In this document: positions 1 to 6,588 of the stretch, piece by piece | Position numbering within the stretch: position 1 is the first letter of the stretch | Layout of the letters: the number at the start of each line of letters is the position of its first letter | Program-made: the position numbers and the translations under genes | Assembly: GCA_031285605.1 (NCBI GenBank) | Contig: JAITVW010000162.1 | Span: 1 to 10,822, forward strand | DNA length: 10,822 bases | Reading direction: 5' to 3' | From: Fusobacteriales bacterium | Lineage (GTDB): Bacteria > Fusobacteriota > Fusobacteriia > Fusobacteriales > Leptotrichiaceae | The notes under the pieces: generated by a model | What the model saw: the letters and a program-made list of their open reading frames with translations, nothing else | Databases searched by the model: none | What the model was told of the DNA's origin: nothing

Positions 1-909
1 TGTAGGAAGTCCGCCGAAAAACGAAGCGACTACGCTGGATAACCCATTTCCGATAATTCCTCCTGCGAGCTCCTCATCTGTGGCTTCCCTTCCCATTCCA
101 CCTACTGTAGTAGCAGAAATATCTCCCACTGCCTGTACAGAGTTTACTATATATATTATTGACATTGATATGATAGCGTTTATTGGAAATTCCAAGCCGA
201 AATGCATAGGTTTTGGTACAGAGAACCATCCTGCCTGACCTATACTGGCAAAATTAACCATTCCAAGCATGAATGCCGCTGCATATCCTACTACAATACC
301 TATTAATATAGAAGCCAGCTTCACATAACCCTTACCAAACTGGTTACATATAAGTACTACTACCAATGTTAAGACTGCTATTCCCCAGTGTTTTAGCGAA
401 CCAAACTCTTCCGGAGGAAGATTGGCTCCGCCGGCCATATATTTTATAGCTATTGTATACAGCGAAAGCCCTATCGTAAGCACCACGGTTCCGGCTACTA
501 TCGGCGGAAAATACTTTCTGAGATGTTTCAGAAATATTCCCACAAATACAGCTACTACCCCTCCTACCAGCTGAGCCCCAAAAATGGCTTTTATTCCATA
601 TTGGCTTCCCAGTGTAGTCAGTGTCGGAACATATGCAAAACTAACACCCATTATTACCGGTAATCTGGCTCCCAATTTCCATACAGGATAAAGCTGAAGC
701 AGTGTTGCTATACCGGCTATAAAAAATGCGCACTGTACTAGTAAAGTCTTGTCGGACTGACTTAATTTACACACATTGGCAACTATTATTGCCGGTGTAA
801 CATTCCCCACTACCATAGCCAGTACATGCTGTAATGAAAGTGGAAAAGCTGCCTTAAATGACGGTTTACCGTCTACGTCAAATACTGAATTACTTACTGT
901 TTTACTCAC
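1..909 (-). CDS. NCS2-family nucleobase (xanthine/urate-type) permease, 3' end cut by window
   Basis: The first 303 codons of an integral membrane transporter of the nucleobase:cation symporter-2 family (COG2233), which imports xanthine, urate or uracil with protons or sodium. I chose a GTG start at 909-907, which gives MSKTVSNSVFDVDGKP; a GGAGG Shine-Dalgarno lies 6 nt upstream (920-916) and no in-frame ATG is near. Family marks are QHVLAM at residues 27-32 (first membrane helix), many hydrophobic helices, AVGDISATT at about residues 260-268 (helix 8 region) and FFGGLPT at the cut end, just before the usual helix-10 motif. It is the last visible gene of the purine cluster, 68 bp after the 93-residue gene, so a purine is the likely substrate. 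Oddly, the helix-8 position that is Glu in XanQ, UraA and UapA is Gln259 here, and the XanQ Asp304 position appears to be Asn. Family is sure; substrate is inferred. Confidence 0.9.
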   Translation of the reverse strand, partial: MSKTVSNSVFDVDGKPSFKAAFPLSLQHVLAMVVGNVTPAIIVANVCKLSQSDKTLLVQCAFFIAGIATLLQLYPVWKLGARLPVIMGVSFAYVPTLTTLGSQYGIKAIFGAQLVGGVVAVFVGIFLKHLRKYFPPIVAGTVVLTIGLSLYTIAIKYMAGGANLPPEEFGSLKHWGIAVLTLVVVLICNQFGKGYVKLASILIGIVVGYAAAFMLGMVNFASIGQAGWFSVPKPMHFGLEFPINAIISMSIIYIVNSVQAVGDISATTVGGMGREATDEELAGGIIGNGLSSVVASFFGGLPT

Positions 910-977
910 GTTTTTCCTCCATTCTACTTCTTCTCAAAAAATTAATCATTCTTAATTTTTAAAAAATAATCAATTTT

Positions 978-1259
978 TCAAAGTGCCATAAACTTCCGGA
1001 GAATCCTTTCTCTCCTTGCTGCATTTGTAAAAAATGACAAGCTAGGCAAGAGTACCGGAATCGCTGAAATATTTAACTGTGGAAGTCCGAAATAGAATGG
1101 ATTTGAATTTATTTTCACTTGTCTGTTTATCGGTAAATTATCTCTCTCAAATGGTAAATTCTCTTCTTCTGGACTTTTTCTAATCCTAAATGACTTAATT
1201 TTTTTTATCTGAAAATTATTTTCACTCTTAAGCCTTCCTCTTACTTCACCATCGCTCAT
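978..1259 (-). CDS. Unrecognised 93-residue basic protein within the purine cluster
   Basis: I do not recognise this protein. Its ATG has a good Shine-Dalgarno (AGAGGTG, about 6-8 nt upstream), and it lies co-directionally between arcC and the permease, which argues for a real gene. The first half is charged (KSPEEENLPFER, about residues 28-39). The second half has a short apolar stretch (about residues 57-80, including ISAIPVLLPSLSFF), then a basic tail RRERILRKF. There is no Cys, no signal peptide and no clear membrane helix. Codons in the last third (CTC, TTG, CCT, CGG) are rarer than in the neighbouring enzymes. It could be a small accessory protein of the permease, a regulatory leader gene, or the remnant of a longer gene. 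The RNA just upstream holds a GAAA-tetraloop hairpin and two inverted repeats, so its expression may be controlled. Confidence 0.5.
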   Translation of the reverse strand: MSDGEVRGRLKSENNFQIKKIKSFRIRKSPEEENLPFERDNLPINRQVKINSNPFYFGLPQLNISAIPVLLPSLSFFTNAARRERILRKFMAL

Positions 1260-1268
1260 ATTTCTACA

Positions 1269-1285
1269 CCTCTTTCACCGGGTTT
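1269..1285 (-). promoter_or_regulatory. GC-rich GAAA-tetraloop hairpin upstream of the 93-residue gene
   Basis: On the minus strand CCGGG-GAAA-CCCGG forms a 5-bp all-GC stem closed by a GNRA (GAAA) tetraloop, a very stable RNA fold. It ends only a few bases before the AGAGGTG ribosome binding site of the 93-residue gene. It is the only strongly GC-rich short element in an otherwise AT-rich spacer. It may tune translation or mRNA stability; that role is inferred. Confidence 0.5.
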
Positions 1286-1317
1286 CCCCGGCTGATTTAT
1301 TTGTGCCCTTTTTTTAT

Positions 1318-1344
1318 TTCAATATACTTAAAAAGTATATTTGA
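1318..1344. repeat. Perfect 9-bp inverted repeat, operator-like
   Basis: AATATACTT, 3 nt, then AAGTATATT form a perfect 9/3/9 palindrome on the plus strand, in the spacer between arcC and the 93-residue gene. It could be an operator or a small hairpin. No promoter boxes were convincing next to it, so the role is open. Confidence 0.45.
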
Positions 1345-1358
1345 TTTAGCCTGGAAGT

Positions 1359-1406
1359 ATGTTGTATAAAGTTAAATTCTATTAAATACATAACTTTTTA
1401 TAACAT
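1359..1406 (-). repeat. Long imperfect inverted repeat just after arcC
   Basis: A 16-nt arm (1391-1406) pairs with 1359-1374 at 14 of 16 positions around a 16-nt loop. In the leftward mRNA it begins 1 nt after the arcC stop codon. No run of U follows it, so it is not a textbook terminator. It is more likely a 3'-end stabilising or processing structure. Confidence 0.4.
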
Positions 1407-1407
1407 T

Positions 1408-2349
1408 TTATTTTTCATCTACTATCACTGTCCCTGTTAATCCTGCTATCCCGTCCTTTGCTTTTTCCAGTGACGTAACAAGTGCTCTTCTTCCCTGTTT
1501 TGATACAGCAAAACCTAAAGCAGCTTCTACTTTCGGAAGCATTGATCCCGGGGCAAAATGTCCCTCTTTTATATATTTTTTAGCATCATCTATTGATAAC
1601 TTATCAAGCCACTGCTCATTTTCCTTACCGTAGTTTATAGCTATTTTTTCTACTGCCGTTAATATTATCAGATAATCTGCATCCATTAATTCAGCCAGCT
1701 TTGCAGATGCGAAGTCTTTATCAATAACTGCAAATTCCCCGAGAGTTCCTTTTCCTTCCGCATATTTTACAGGAATTCCGCCTCCGCCCACAGTTATAAC
1801 TATTTGTGAATTCTCAATTAATGTTTTAATTGTTTTCTTTTGTACTATATCTACAGGTTTTGGAGAAGCTACTACTCTTCTGTATCCTCTTCCTGCATCC
1901 TCCATCATAGTATATCCTTGTTTTTCCAGCTTTTCGGCTTCTTCTTTAGTATAGAATGCACCTATTGGTTTATTGGGACTTTTAAATGCAGGGTCATCCC
2001 CGTCTACTAATACCTCAGTAACTATAGTAGCTACTTCTTTATCAATATTTCTTCTTTTTAATTCATCTCTTATAAATCTCTGCAAATGATAACCTATATA
2101 TCCCTGACTCATTGCCACACATTCAGTTATCGGCATTTCAGCAAAATTCGGAAGATTTTTTGCAGCAGAGTCCATTGCCAGATTTATCATCCCTACCTGT
2201 GGACCATTCCCATGGGCAAGTATTACTTCATGTCCTGCTTCAATCAGATCAACTATCGGTATTGCCGTTTCTCTTACTGCATCCCTTTGTTCTTTAGCAC
2301 TGTTCCCAAGTGCATTTCCGCCTAATGCAACTACGATTCTATTTTTCAT
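1408..2349 (-). CDS. arcC: Carbamate kinase
   Basis: A cytosolic enzyme of the amino-acid-kinase fold that makes ATP from carbamoyl phosphate and ADP, releasing ammonia and CO2. At 313 residues it has the usual length. Motifs seen: ALGGNALGN at the N-terminus (GGN at residues 10-12), HGNGPQVG at 46-53, MSQGYIGYHLQ, VGGGGIPV, and near the end APGSMLPKVEAA. I set the start at the ATG 2349-2347. An in-frame TTG 12 nt upstream would open the frame earlier but overlaps the GGAGG Shine-Dalgarno (2359-2355), so it is unlikely. The gene follows ygeW, as yqeA (a carbamate kinase homologue) lies near ygeW in E. coli. Here it probably harvests energy from carbamoyl phosphate released from purine-derived ureido acids. 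With no arginine deiminase gene in the window, an arginine deiminase operon is less likely. Confidence 0.96.
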   Translation of the reverse strand: MKNRIVVALGGNALGNSAKEQRDAVRETAIPIVDLIEAGHEVILAHGNGPQVGMINLAMDSAAKNLPNFAEMPITECVAMSQGYIGYHLQRFIRDELKRRNIDKEVATIVTEVLVDGDDPAFKSPNKPIGAFYTKEEAEKLEKQGYTMMEDAGRGYRRVVASPKPVDIVQKKTIKTLIENSQIVITVGGGGIPVKYAEGKGTLGEFAVIDKDFASAKLAELMDADYLIILTAVEKIAINYGKENEQWLDKLSIDDAKKYIKEGHFAPGSMLPKVEAALGFAVSKQGRRALVTSLEKAKDGIAGLTGTVIVDEK

Positions 2350-2379
2350 TATTTCCTCCAAAATTTTGAATTAAAATAA

Positions 2380-2427
2380 GACTGCCTTTTTTGTGATGTA
2401 AGATGTTGTGCAACTCTTTAGGCAGTC
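2380..2427 (-). promoter_or_regulatory. Stem-loop between ygeW and arcC, possible attenuator
   Basis: GACTGCCT (read on the minus strand, 2427-2420) pairs perfectly with AGGCAGTC (2387-2380) around a 32-nt loop, which itself holds the mini-palindrome GTTG-CA-CAAC. TTATTTTAA follows, and the arcC ribosome binding site begins about 20 nt later. The U tract is interrupted, so this is a weak terminator or attenuator at best. It could lower arcC expression relative to ygeW. Confidence 0.4.
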
Positions 2428-2433
2428 CTATGG

Positions 2434-2447
2434 ATTTTATATAAAAT
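2434..2447. repeat. 14-bp perfect AT palindrome
   Basis: ATTTTATATAAAAT is a perfect self-complementary 14-mer about 33 bp after the ygeW stop. It may be a protein-binding site or simply AT-rich chance. No other evidence supports a function. Confidence 0.25.
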
Positions 2448-2479
2448 GTGCGCTAACACCTAAATAATACTAAATATTC

Positions 2480-3685
2480 TTATTTTTCAAAAAATCTTGG
2501 TTTTTTACCTTCACTAAGAGCCTTTAACGTAGCTACAGGATCTTTTACTTTACTTAAGAACATCATTGCAGCTATGATATAAGGTTTATATCCGGCCTCT
2601 TTATATAAAGGTACTCTGTATCTGTCGAATACCGACGCTTCTACTTCTCCTTCTTTGCAGCTTACTCCTGTTATATCTGCCGGTAAACAGTGCATATAAA
2701 GAGCTTTTCCGTCAGTTGTTGTTTTCATTAACTCTTCAGTACACTCCCAATCTTTATGGTTAGCATTTTGAGCTAATAACTCTTTCTCTAAAACATTAAT
2801 TTCATCGAATTTTCCTTCTCCGTAAAGATTAGTTCTTTTTTCCATAGCGGCAAATGGAGCCCAGCTCTTTGGATAAACTATATCTGCATCTTTAAATGCT
2901 TCAGCCATATTATTAGTTTTTACGAAACTTCCTCCAGAAGCTTTGGCATTCTTTTTAGCCACTTCTTCTACTTCAGGCATTACTTCGTATCCTTCAGGGT
3001 GAGCAAGTACCACTTCCATACCAAATCTGCTCATAAGACCTATGATCCCTTGAGGAACAGACAGAGGCTTTCCGTATGACGGAGAATATGCCCAAGTCAT
3101 GGCAATTTTCTTTCCTTTTAAGTTTTCTACCCCGCCGAATTCATGGATAATATGTAACATATCAGCCATACTTTGAGTAGGGTGGTCTATATCACACTGT
3201 AAGTTTACTAAAGTTGGTCTTTGCTCTAACACACCGTCTTTGTGTCCTTCCTGAACAGCTTGTGATACTTCCTGCATATAAGTATGTCCTTTTCCGATAT
3301 ACATATCATCTCTGATACCGATTATATCAGCCATAAAAGAAATCATATTTGCAGTTTCTCTTACTGTTTCCCCATGAGCAATTTGTGATTTTCCTTCATC
3401 AAGATCCTGTACTTCAAGACCTAAAAGATTACAAGCACTTGCGAAACTAAATCTGGTTCTTGTAGAATTATCTCTAAATAATGAAATTCCCAGCCCGCTG
3501 TCAAATACTTTAGTAGATACATTTTGCTCTCTTAAGTTACGTAAAGCATCTGCCACAGCAAAAACCGAATTTAATTCGTCTGTTGATTTATCCCATGTTA
3601 AAAAGAAATCATCATTTAACATATCTTTATAATCTAATTTTTCCAGTCTTGCTACTATTTCTTCAAATTGTTTCATTTTATCCAT
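2480..3685 (-). CDS. ygeW: Knotted carbamoyltransferase YgeW
   Basis: A member of the aspartate/ornithine carbamoyltransferase superfamily, in the YgeW branch. In anaerobic purine breakdown it is thought to remove a carbamoyl group from a ureido acid (2,3-diureidopropionate has been proposed), giving carbamoyl phosphate for ArcC. Carbamoyl-phosphate-binding STRTR is at residues 74-78, followed by GKSQIAHGETVRETANMISF, HPTQSMADM, MTWAYSPSYGKPLSVP and the catalytic-loop HCLPAD. Long stretches match E. coli YgeW as I remember it, so I am confident of the subfamily and not just the superfamily. I chose the ATG at 3685-3683 (401 residues), 10 nt after GGAG. An upstream in-frame TTG at 3691 sits only 4 nt from the Shine-Dalgarno and is less likely. 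The gene is co-directional with ygeY upstream and arcC downstream. Confidence 0.96.
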   Translation of the reverse strand: MDKMKQFEEIVARLEKLDYKDMLNDDFFLTWDKSTDELNSVFAVADALRNLREQNVSTKVFDSGLGISLFRDNSTRTRFSFASACNLLGLEVQDLDEGKSQIAHGETVRETANMISFMADIIGIRDDMYIGKGHTYMQEVSQAVQEGHKDGVLEQRPTLVNLQCDIDHPTQSMADMLHIIHEFGGVENLKGKKIAMTWAYSPSYGKPLSVPQGIIGLMSRFGMEVVLAHPEGYEVMPEVEEVAKKNAKASGGSFVKTNNMAEAFKDADIVYPKSWAPFAAMEKRTNLYGEGKFDEINVLEKELLAQNANHKDWECTEELMKTTTDGKALYMHCLPADITGVSCKEGEVEASVFDRYRVPLYKEAGYKPYIIAAMMFLSKVKDPVATLKALSEGKKPRFFEK

Positions 3686-3739
3686 TATCAATTTTCTCCT
3701 TTATAATTTTATTTTATTATTCTTCATAATCCCGCATTT

Positions 3740-3765
3740 ATTATATAAACATCCTTTTATATAAT
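3740..3765 (-). repeat. Perfect 10-bp AT hairpin after ygeY
   Basis: ATTATATAAA, a 6-nt loop, then TTTATATAAT form a perfect 10/6/10 inverted repeat starting 7 nt after the ygeY stop. No U run follows in the direction of transcription, so it is not a classical terminator. It may protect or mark a processed 3' end inside the operon mRNA. Confidence 0.45.
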
Positions 3766-3772
3766 ATTTCTG

Positions 3773-5083
3773 TTACTTTGTGTAAGTTGACGGAATTGCA
3801 GCGTACATAGCAGCACATACTACTAAGTCGTCTTTCCAAGTTTTTTCATTTGGAGCATGAGCCTGAGCTTCTGCACCCGGTCCAAAACCGATACAAGGTA
3901 TTCCGTTACGTCCCATAATAGAAACTCCGTTTGTAGAAAATGTCCATTTGTCTGTAAGCGGACGAGCTTTTCTCATAGTTTCTGTTTCTTTTGACCCGAT
4001 ACGAGTATCTCCGTAAAGACCTTTGTAAGCTTCTTCCAAAGCAGCTGTTACTTTATGATCTTCAGGTATTACCCAAGTCGGGAAATAACACTCTATCGGA
4101 TAAACAAGTCCTGTGAATGACGGACGAGAATATTCATACATAGAAACTTTTACATCATTTCCGTATTTTTTTACATTTGGTAAGTTACGGATTTCTTCAA
4201 GACAGCTTTCCCATGTTTCTCCGTCAGTCATACGACGGTCTAACGAAATTGCACAAGAATCTGCAACAGCGCAACGGCTTGGTGAAGTAAAGAAGATTTC
4301 AGAAGTAGTAACTGTTCCACGTCCTAAGAATCTAGCTTCTTTCCATTTTGGATTGTACTTCTCATCAAGCATTTTTACAAGCCCTTTTATTTCTTTGTCG
4401 TCTGCTGCGTCATTTTCATTCAATGCACGTATATCCTGAAGAATATCTGCCATTTTATGGATTGCGTTATCCCCACGTTCAGGAGCTGACCCATGACATG
4501 ATACACCTTTTACATCCACACGGATTTCCATACGTCCACGCTGTCCTCTATATATACCACCATCAGTCGGTTCTGTAGAAACTACAAATTCCGGACGGAT
4601 TTTGCTTTCTTTTATCATATATTCCCAGCACAGACCGTCACAGTCTTCTTCTTGAACAGTCCCTGCCACTAATACTGTATATTTATCACTTAACATTCCT
4701 AAGTCTTTCATAATTTTAGCACCGTATACAGCTGAAACTATTCCGCCGAGCTGGTCAGAAGTTCCTCTTCCTCCGATACTTTCGTCATCTTCATATCCTT
4801 CATACGGATCAAACTTCCAGTTAGTAATTTCTCCTATACCTACTGTATCTATATGCCCGTCAAAAGCTATTAAAGTTTTTCCTGTTCCCATGTATCCAAG
4901 CACATTACCCATAGGATCAATTTCAGCTTTATCAAAACCTAATTTTTCCATTTCTTCTTTAATTCTTCTTGAGTGACCTTCTTCGTCGGCACTTTCTCCG
5001 GGTATTCTTATAAGATCCCTAAGAAATTTAGTCATGTCAGCTCTGTAACCTTCTGCTTTTGCTTTAATTGCATCAAAATCCAT
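3773..5083 (-). CDS. ygeY: YgeY, M20-family metallohydrolase of the purine/selenium cluster
   Basis: A zinc-dependent hydrolase of the M20 peptidase/deacylase family, subfamily YgeY (often annotated 'putative selenium metabolism hydrolase'). In current models it takes part in cutting the ureido or amide group that leads to 2,3-diaminopropionate. Metal and catalytic residues can be placed: H77 and D79 in DGHIDTV, D110 in GTSDQLGG, E145-E146 in VQEEDCDG, E171 in STEPTD and H409 in AQAHAPNE. The dimerisation-domain motif [16 protein letters not shown] is present. The start ATG has GGAGG 9 nt upstream. At 436 residues it is longer than E. coli YgeY as I recall it (about 400), with extra residues around 220-255 and 350-375. 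It lies 72 bp after ygeX and 87 bp before ygeW, so co-transcription is likely. Identity is firm; the exact substrate is less certain. Confidence 0.95.
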   Translation of the reverse strand: MDFDAIKAKAEGYRADMTKFLRDLIRIPGESADEEGHSRRIKEEMEKLGFDKAEIDPMGNVLGYMGTGKTLIAFDGHIDTVGIGEITNWKFDPYEGYEDDESIGGRGTSDQLGGIVSAVYGAKIMKDLGMLSDKYTVLVAGTVQEEDCDGLCWEYMIKESKIRPEFVVSTEPTDGGIYRGQRGRMEIRVDVKGVSCHGSAPERGDNAIHKMADILQDIRALNENDAADDKEIKGLVKMLDEKYNPKWKEARFLGRGTVTTSEIFFTSPSRCAVADSCAISLDRRMTDGETWESCLEEIRNLPNVKKYGNDVKVSMYEYSRPSFTGLVYPIECYFPTWVIPEDHKVTAALEEAYKGLYGDTRIGSKETETMRKARPLTDKWTFSTNGVSIMGRNGIPCIGFGPGAEAQAHAPNEKTWKDDLVVCAAMYAAIPSTYTK

Positions 5084-5122
5084 TTTAATAAACCTCCATA
5101 TTTAATTATTTATCTAAAATCA

Positions 5123-5136
5123 GATAGCCTGCTATC
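5123..5136. repeat. GATAGC-CT-GCTATC palindrome between ygeX and ygeY
   Basis: A perfect 6/2/6 palindrome in the 72-bp spacer; as RNA it would fold as a 5-bp stem with a 4-nt loop. It lies about 20 nt after the ygeX stop and 40 nt before the ygeY start. It may be a small intercistronic hairpin; the role is unknown. Confidence 0.3.
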
Positions 5137-5155
5137 CATATTTTATTAACTGTTT

Positions 5156-6373
5156 TTATAAATCAATGCTTGGTACGTCTCCATCCCACACTATTGATTT
5201 GTATTTATCCGGATCTGTATCTCCCTCTGTACTAAACAGCAATACTTTTGAATCCTTATTTAAATTCAGCTTTTCTCTTAAGTCTTTATATCTTTCATCT
5301 TTCATAAGCAGTGCTACTACACCTAATGTAACTGCACCTGATTCACCTGATGTAACCTGTCTGTCACCCTTCATAGGAGCTCCAAGCATTCTCATACCTT
5401 TCGCAGCTACATAATCAGGACATGATAAGAATGCACTCGCATAATTTTTCAATATTTCAAATCCTATTATGTTAGGTTCGCCGCAGGCAAGACCGGCCAT
5501 TATAGTCTGCATATCCCCGCCTACGTTTACAGGTTTTCCGTCATTTTGAACTGCTGATTCATAATAACAGTTAGCAAGATCAGGCTCTACCACTACAGTA
5601 ACAGGTACGTTATCTTTGAATACAGAAGCGAAGAAACCTTGTACTGCTGCTGCAAGCGATCCTACACCTGCCTGTATAAAGATATGAGTTGGTCTGTCTA
5701 CACCGGCTTTTTTAAGCTGTTCCAATGCTTCAAGAGCCATTGTTCCGTAGCCTTGCATTATCCACACAGGTATGTCTTCATAACCTTCCCATGCAGTATC
5801 CTGTACTACTACACCATTAGTAGCCTCAGCATTTTTAGCGGCAAGTCTTACAGCATCATCGTAATTCATATCAGTAATACTGGCATCAGAACCTTCTGCT
5901 TTTATATTATCTAGTCTTATTTGTGATGACCCTTTAGGCATATATACTACTGATTTCTGCTTTAGTCTGTTGGCAGTCCAAGCTACACCTCTGCCGTGAT
6001 TTCCGTCTGTTGCTGTATAAAACGTTATATCACCCAACTGTTTTTTAGTTTCATCAGAAATAAGCTTATTATAATCTAACTCTGATATATCTTTTCCTAA
6101 TTTTTCTGCCAGGTATTTCGCCATTGCAAATGATCCGCCTAACACTTTAAACGCATTCAGACCAAATCTGTACGACTCGTCTTTTACATAAATACCCCCG
6201 ACTCCTAATTCTTTTGACAGATTTTTCAGGTCTGCAAGCGGAGTTTCCTCATATTGCGGAAAGCTTTGGTGGAAGTTTTTTACTTTTATTATTTCTTCCT
6301 CTCCTAATATTTTTATACTTTCCTCTTTGTTTGATTTAGGCATTGTATTCATACGCCATCTGATTTCTTCCAT
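5156..6373 (-). CDS. ygeX: 2,3-diaminopropionate ammonia-lyase
   Basis: A cytosolic PLP enzyme (fold type II, tryptophan-synthase-beta-like) that converts 2,3-diaminopropionate to pyruvate and two ammonia, the carbon-yielding end of the anaerobic urate route. The PLP lysine is K76 in GLNAFKVLGGS (E. coli K77). The two catalytic aspartates of the family are D123 in ATDGNHGRG and D192 in VQDTAWEGY. PLP-phosphate and scaffold motifs PKGSSQIR, QAGVGSLAAAVQG, IMAGLACGEPN and SGESGAV are present. Length is 405 residues against about 398 in E. coli. The ATG at 6373 has only a distant GAGAGGGGA (about 13 nt upstream), but the N-terminus MEEIRWRMNTMPK fits Clostridia-type homologues. It is preceded by a 215-bp spacer rich in palindromes, so it may have its own promoter or be processed apart from selD. 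Confidence 0.96.
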   Translation of the reverse strand: MEEIRWRMNTMPKSNKEESIKILGEEEIIKVKNFHQSFPQYEETPLADLKNLSKELGVGGIYVKDESYRFGLNAFKVLGGSFAMAKYLAEKLGKDISELDYNKLISDETKKQLGDITFYTATDGNHGRGVAWTANRLKQKSVVYMPKGSSQIRLDNIKAEGSDASITDMNYDDAVRLAAKNAEATNGVVVQDTAWEGYEDIPVWIMQGYGTMALEALEQLKKAGVDRPTHIFIQAGVGSLAAAVQGFFASVFKDNVPVTVVVEPDLANCYYESAVQNDGKPVNVGGDMQTIMAGLACGEPNIIGFEILKNYASAFLSCPDYVAAKGMRMLGAPMKGDRQVTSGESGAVTLGVVALLMKDERYKDLREKLNLNKDSKVLLFSTEGDTDPDKYKSIVWDGDVPSIDL

Positions 6374-6432
6374 TGTCTCTGGTATTCCCCTCTCTAAAAG
6401 ATATTTTTTTTATTAACTTTATATTTGAATCA

Positions 6433-6470
6433 GTATTTAAAAATACCGGCTATAAAGTACATATCTGTAC
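6433..6470. promoter_or_regulatory. Paired palindromes upstream of ygeX
   Basis: Two short perfect palindromes lie 60-100 bp before the ygeX start: GTATTT-AA-AAATAC (6433-6446) and GTACA-TATC-TGTAC (6457-6470). Such a pair is typical of operator sites, and the spacer is long enough for an internal promoter, but I could not find convincing -35/-10 boxes. Whether a regulator binds here is open. Confidence 0.3.
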
Positions 6471-6523
6471 AGTAGCTTATTCACATACCACATATTTTCC
6501 GGCATGCTTTTCATTGTTAATTT

Positions 6524-6564
6524 TTTCTTTATCTTCATAAAAAATTCTTATGAAGATAAAGAAA
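6524..6564. repeat. Perfect 17-bp inverted repeat after selD
   Basis: The arm at 6524-6540 is exactly complementary to 6548-6564 around a 7-nt loop. It starts 24 nt after the selD stop codon in the leftward transcript. Neither side is followed by a clear U tract (AAATTAAC leftward, TTTATATAT rightward), so it departs from a canonical Rho-independent terminator. It could act as a partial terminator or RNase-processing site that separates selD mRNA from the ygeXYW part. Confidence 0.6.
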
Positions 6565-6588
6565 TTTATATATAAATCTAGTCTCTAA

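Noticed and set aside
2086..2325. Plus-strand open frames inside arcC (2086-2325 and 2112-2297)
   Set aside because: They lie antisense within a strongly conserved gene, are rich in His, Cys and Tyr, and resemble no family.
2347..2361. Upstream TTG as the arcC start
   Set aside because: It overlaps the GGAGG ribosome binding site of the downstream ATG; the ATG gives the normal family N-terminus.
1408..3691. Arginine deiminase-type operon (ornithine carbamoyltransferase plus carbamate kinase)
   Set aside because: The transferase has YgeW-specific stretches and sits with ygeX, ygeY and selD, and no arginine deiminase or arginine/ornithine antiporter is visible.
3683..3691. Upstream TTG as the ygeW start
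   Set aside because: Only 4 nt from the Shine-Dalgarno core; the ATG two codons later is better placed.
4113..4578. Plus-strand open frames inside ygeY
   Set aside because: Antisense to conserved metal-binding coding sequence, with no ribosome binding site.
5166..5914. Plus-strand open frames inside ygeX
   Set aside because: Antisense to conserved coding sequence; low-complexity composition typical of shadow frames.
6524..6564. Calling the 17-bp inverted repeat a standard terminator
   Set aside because: No U tract follows the stem in either direction, so it is listed as a repeat.
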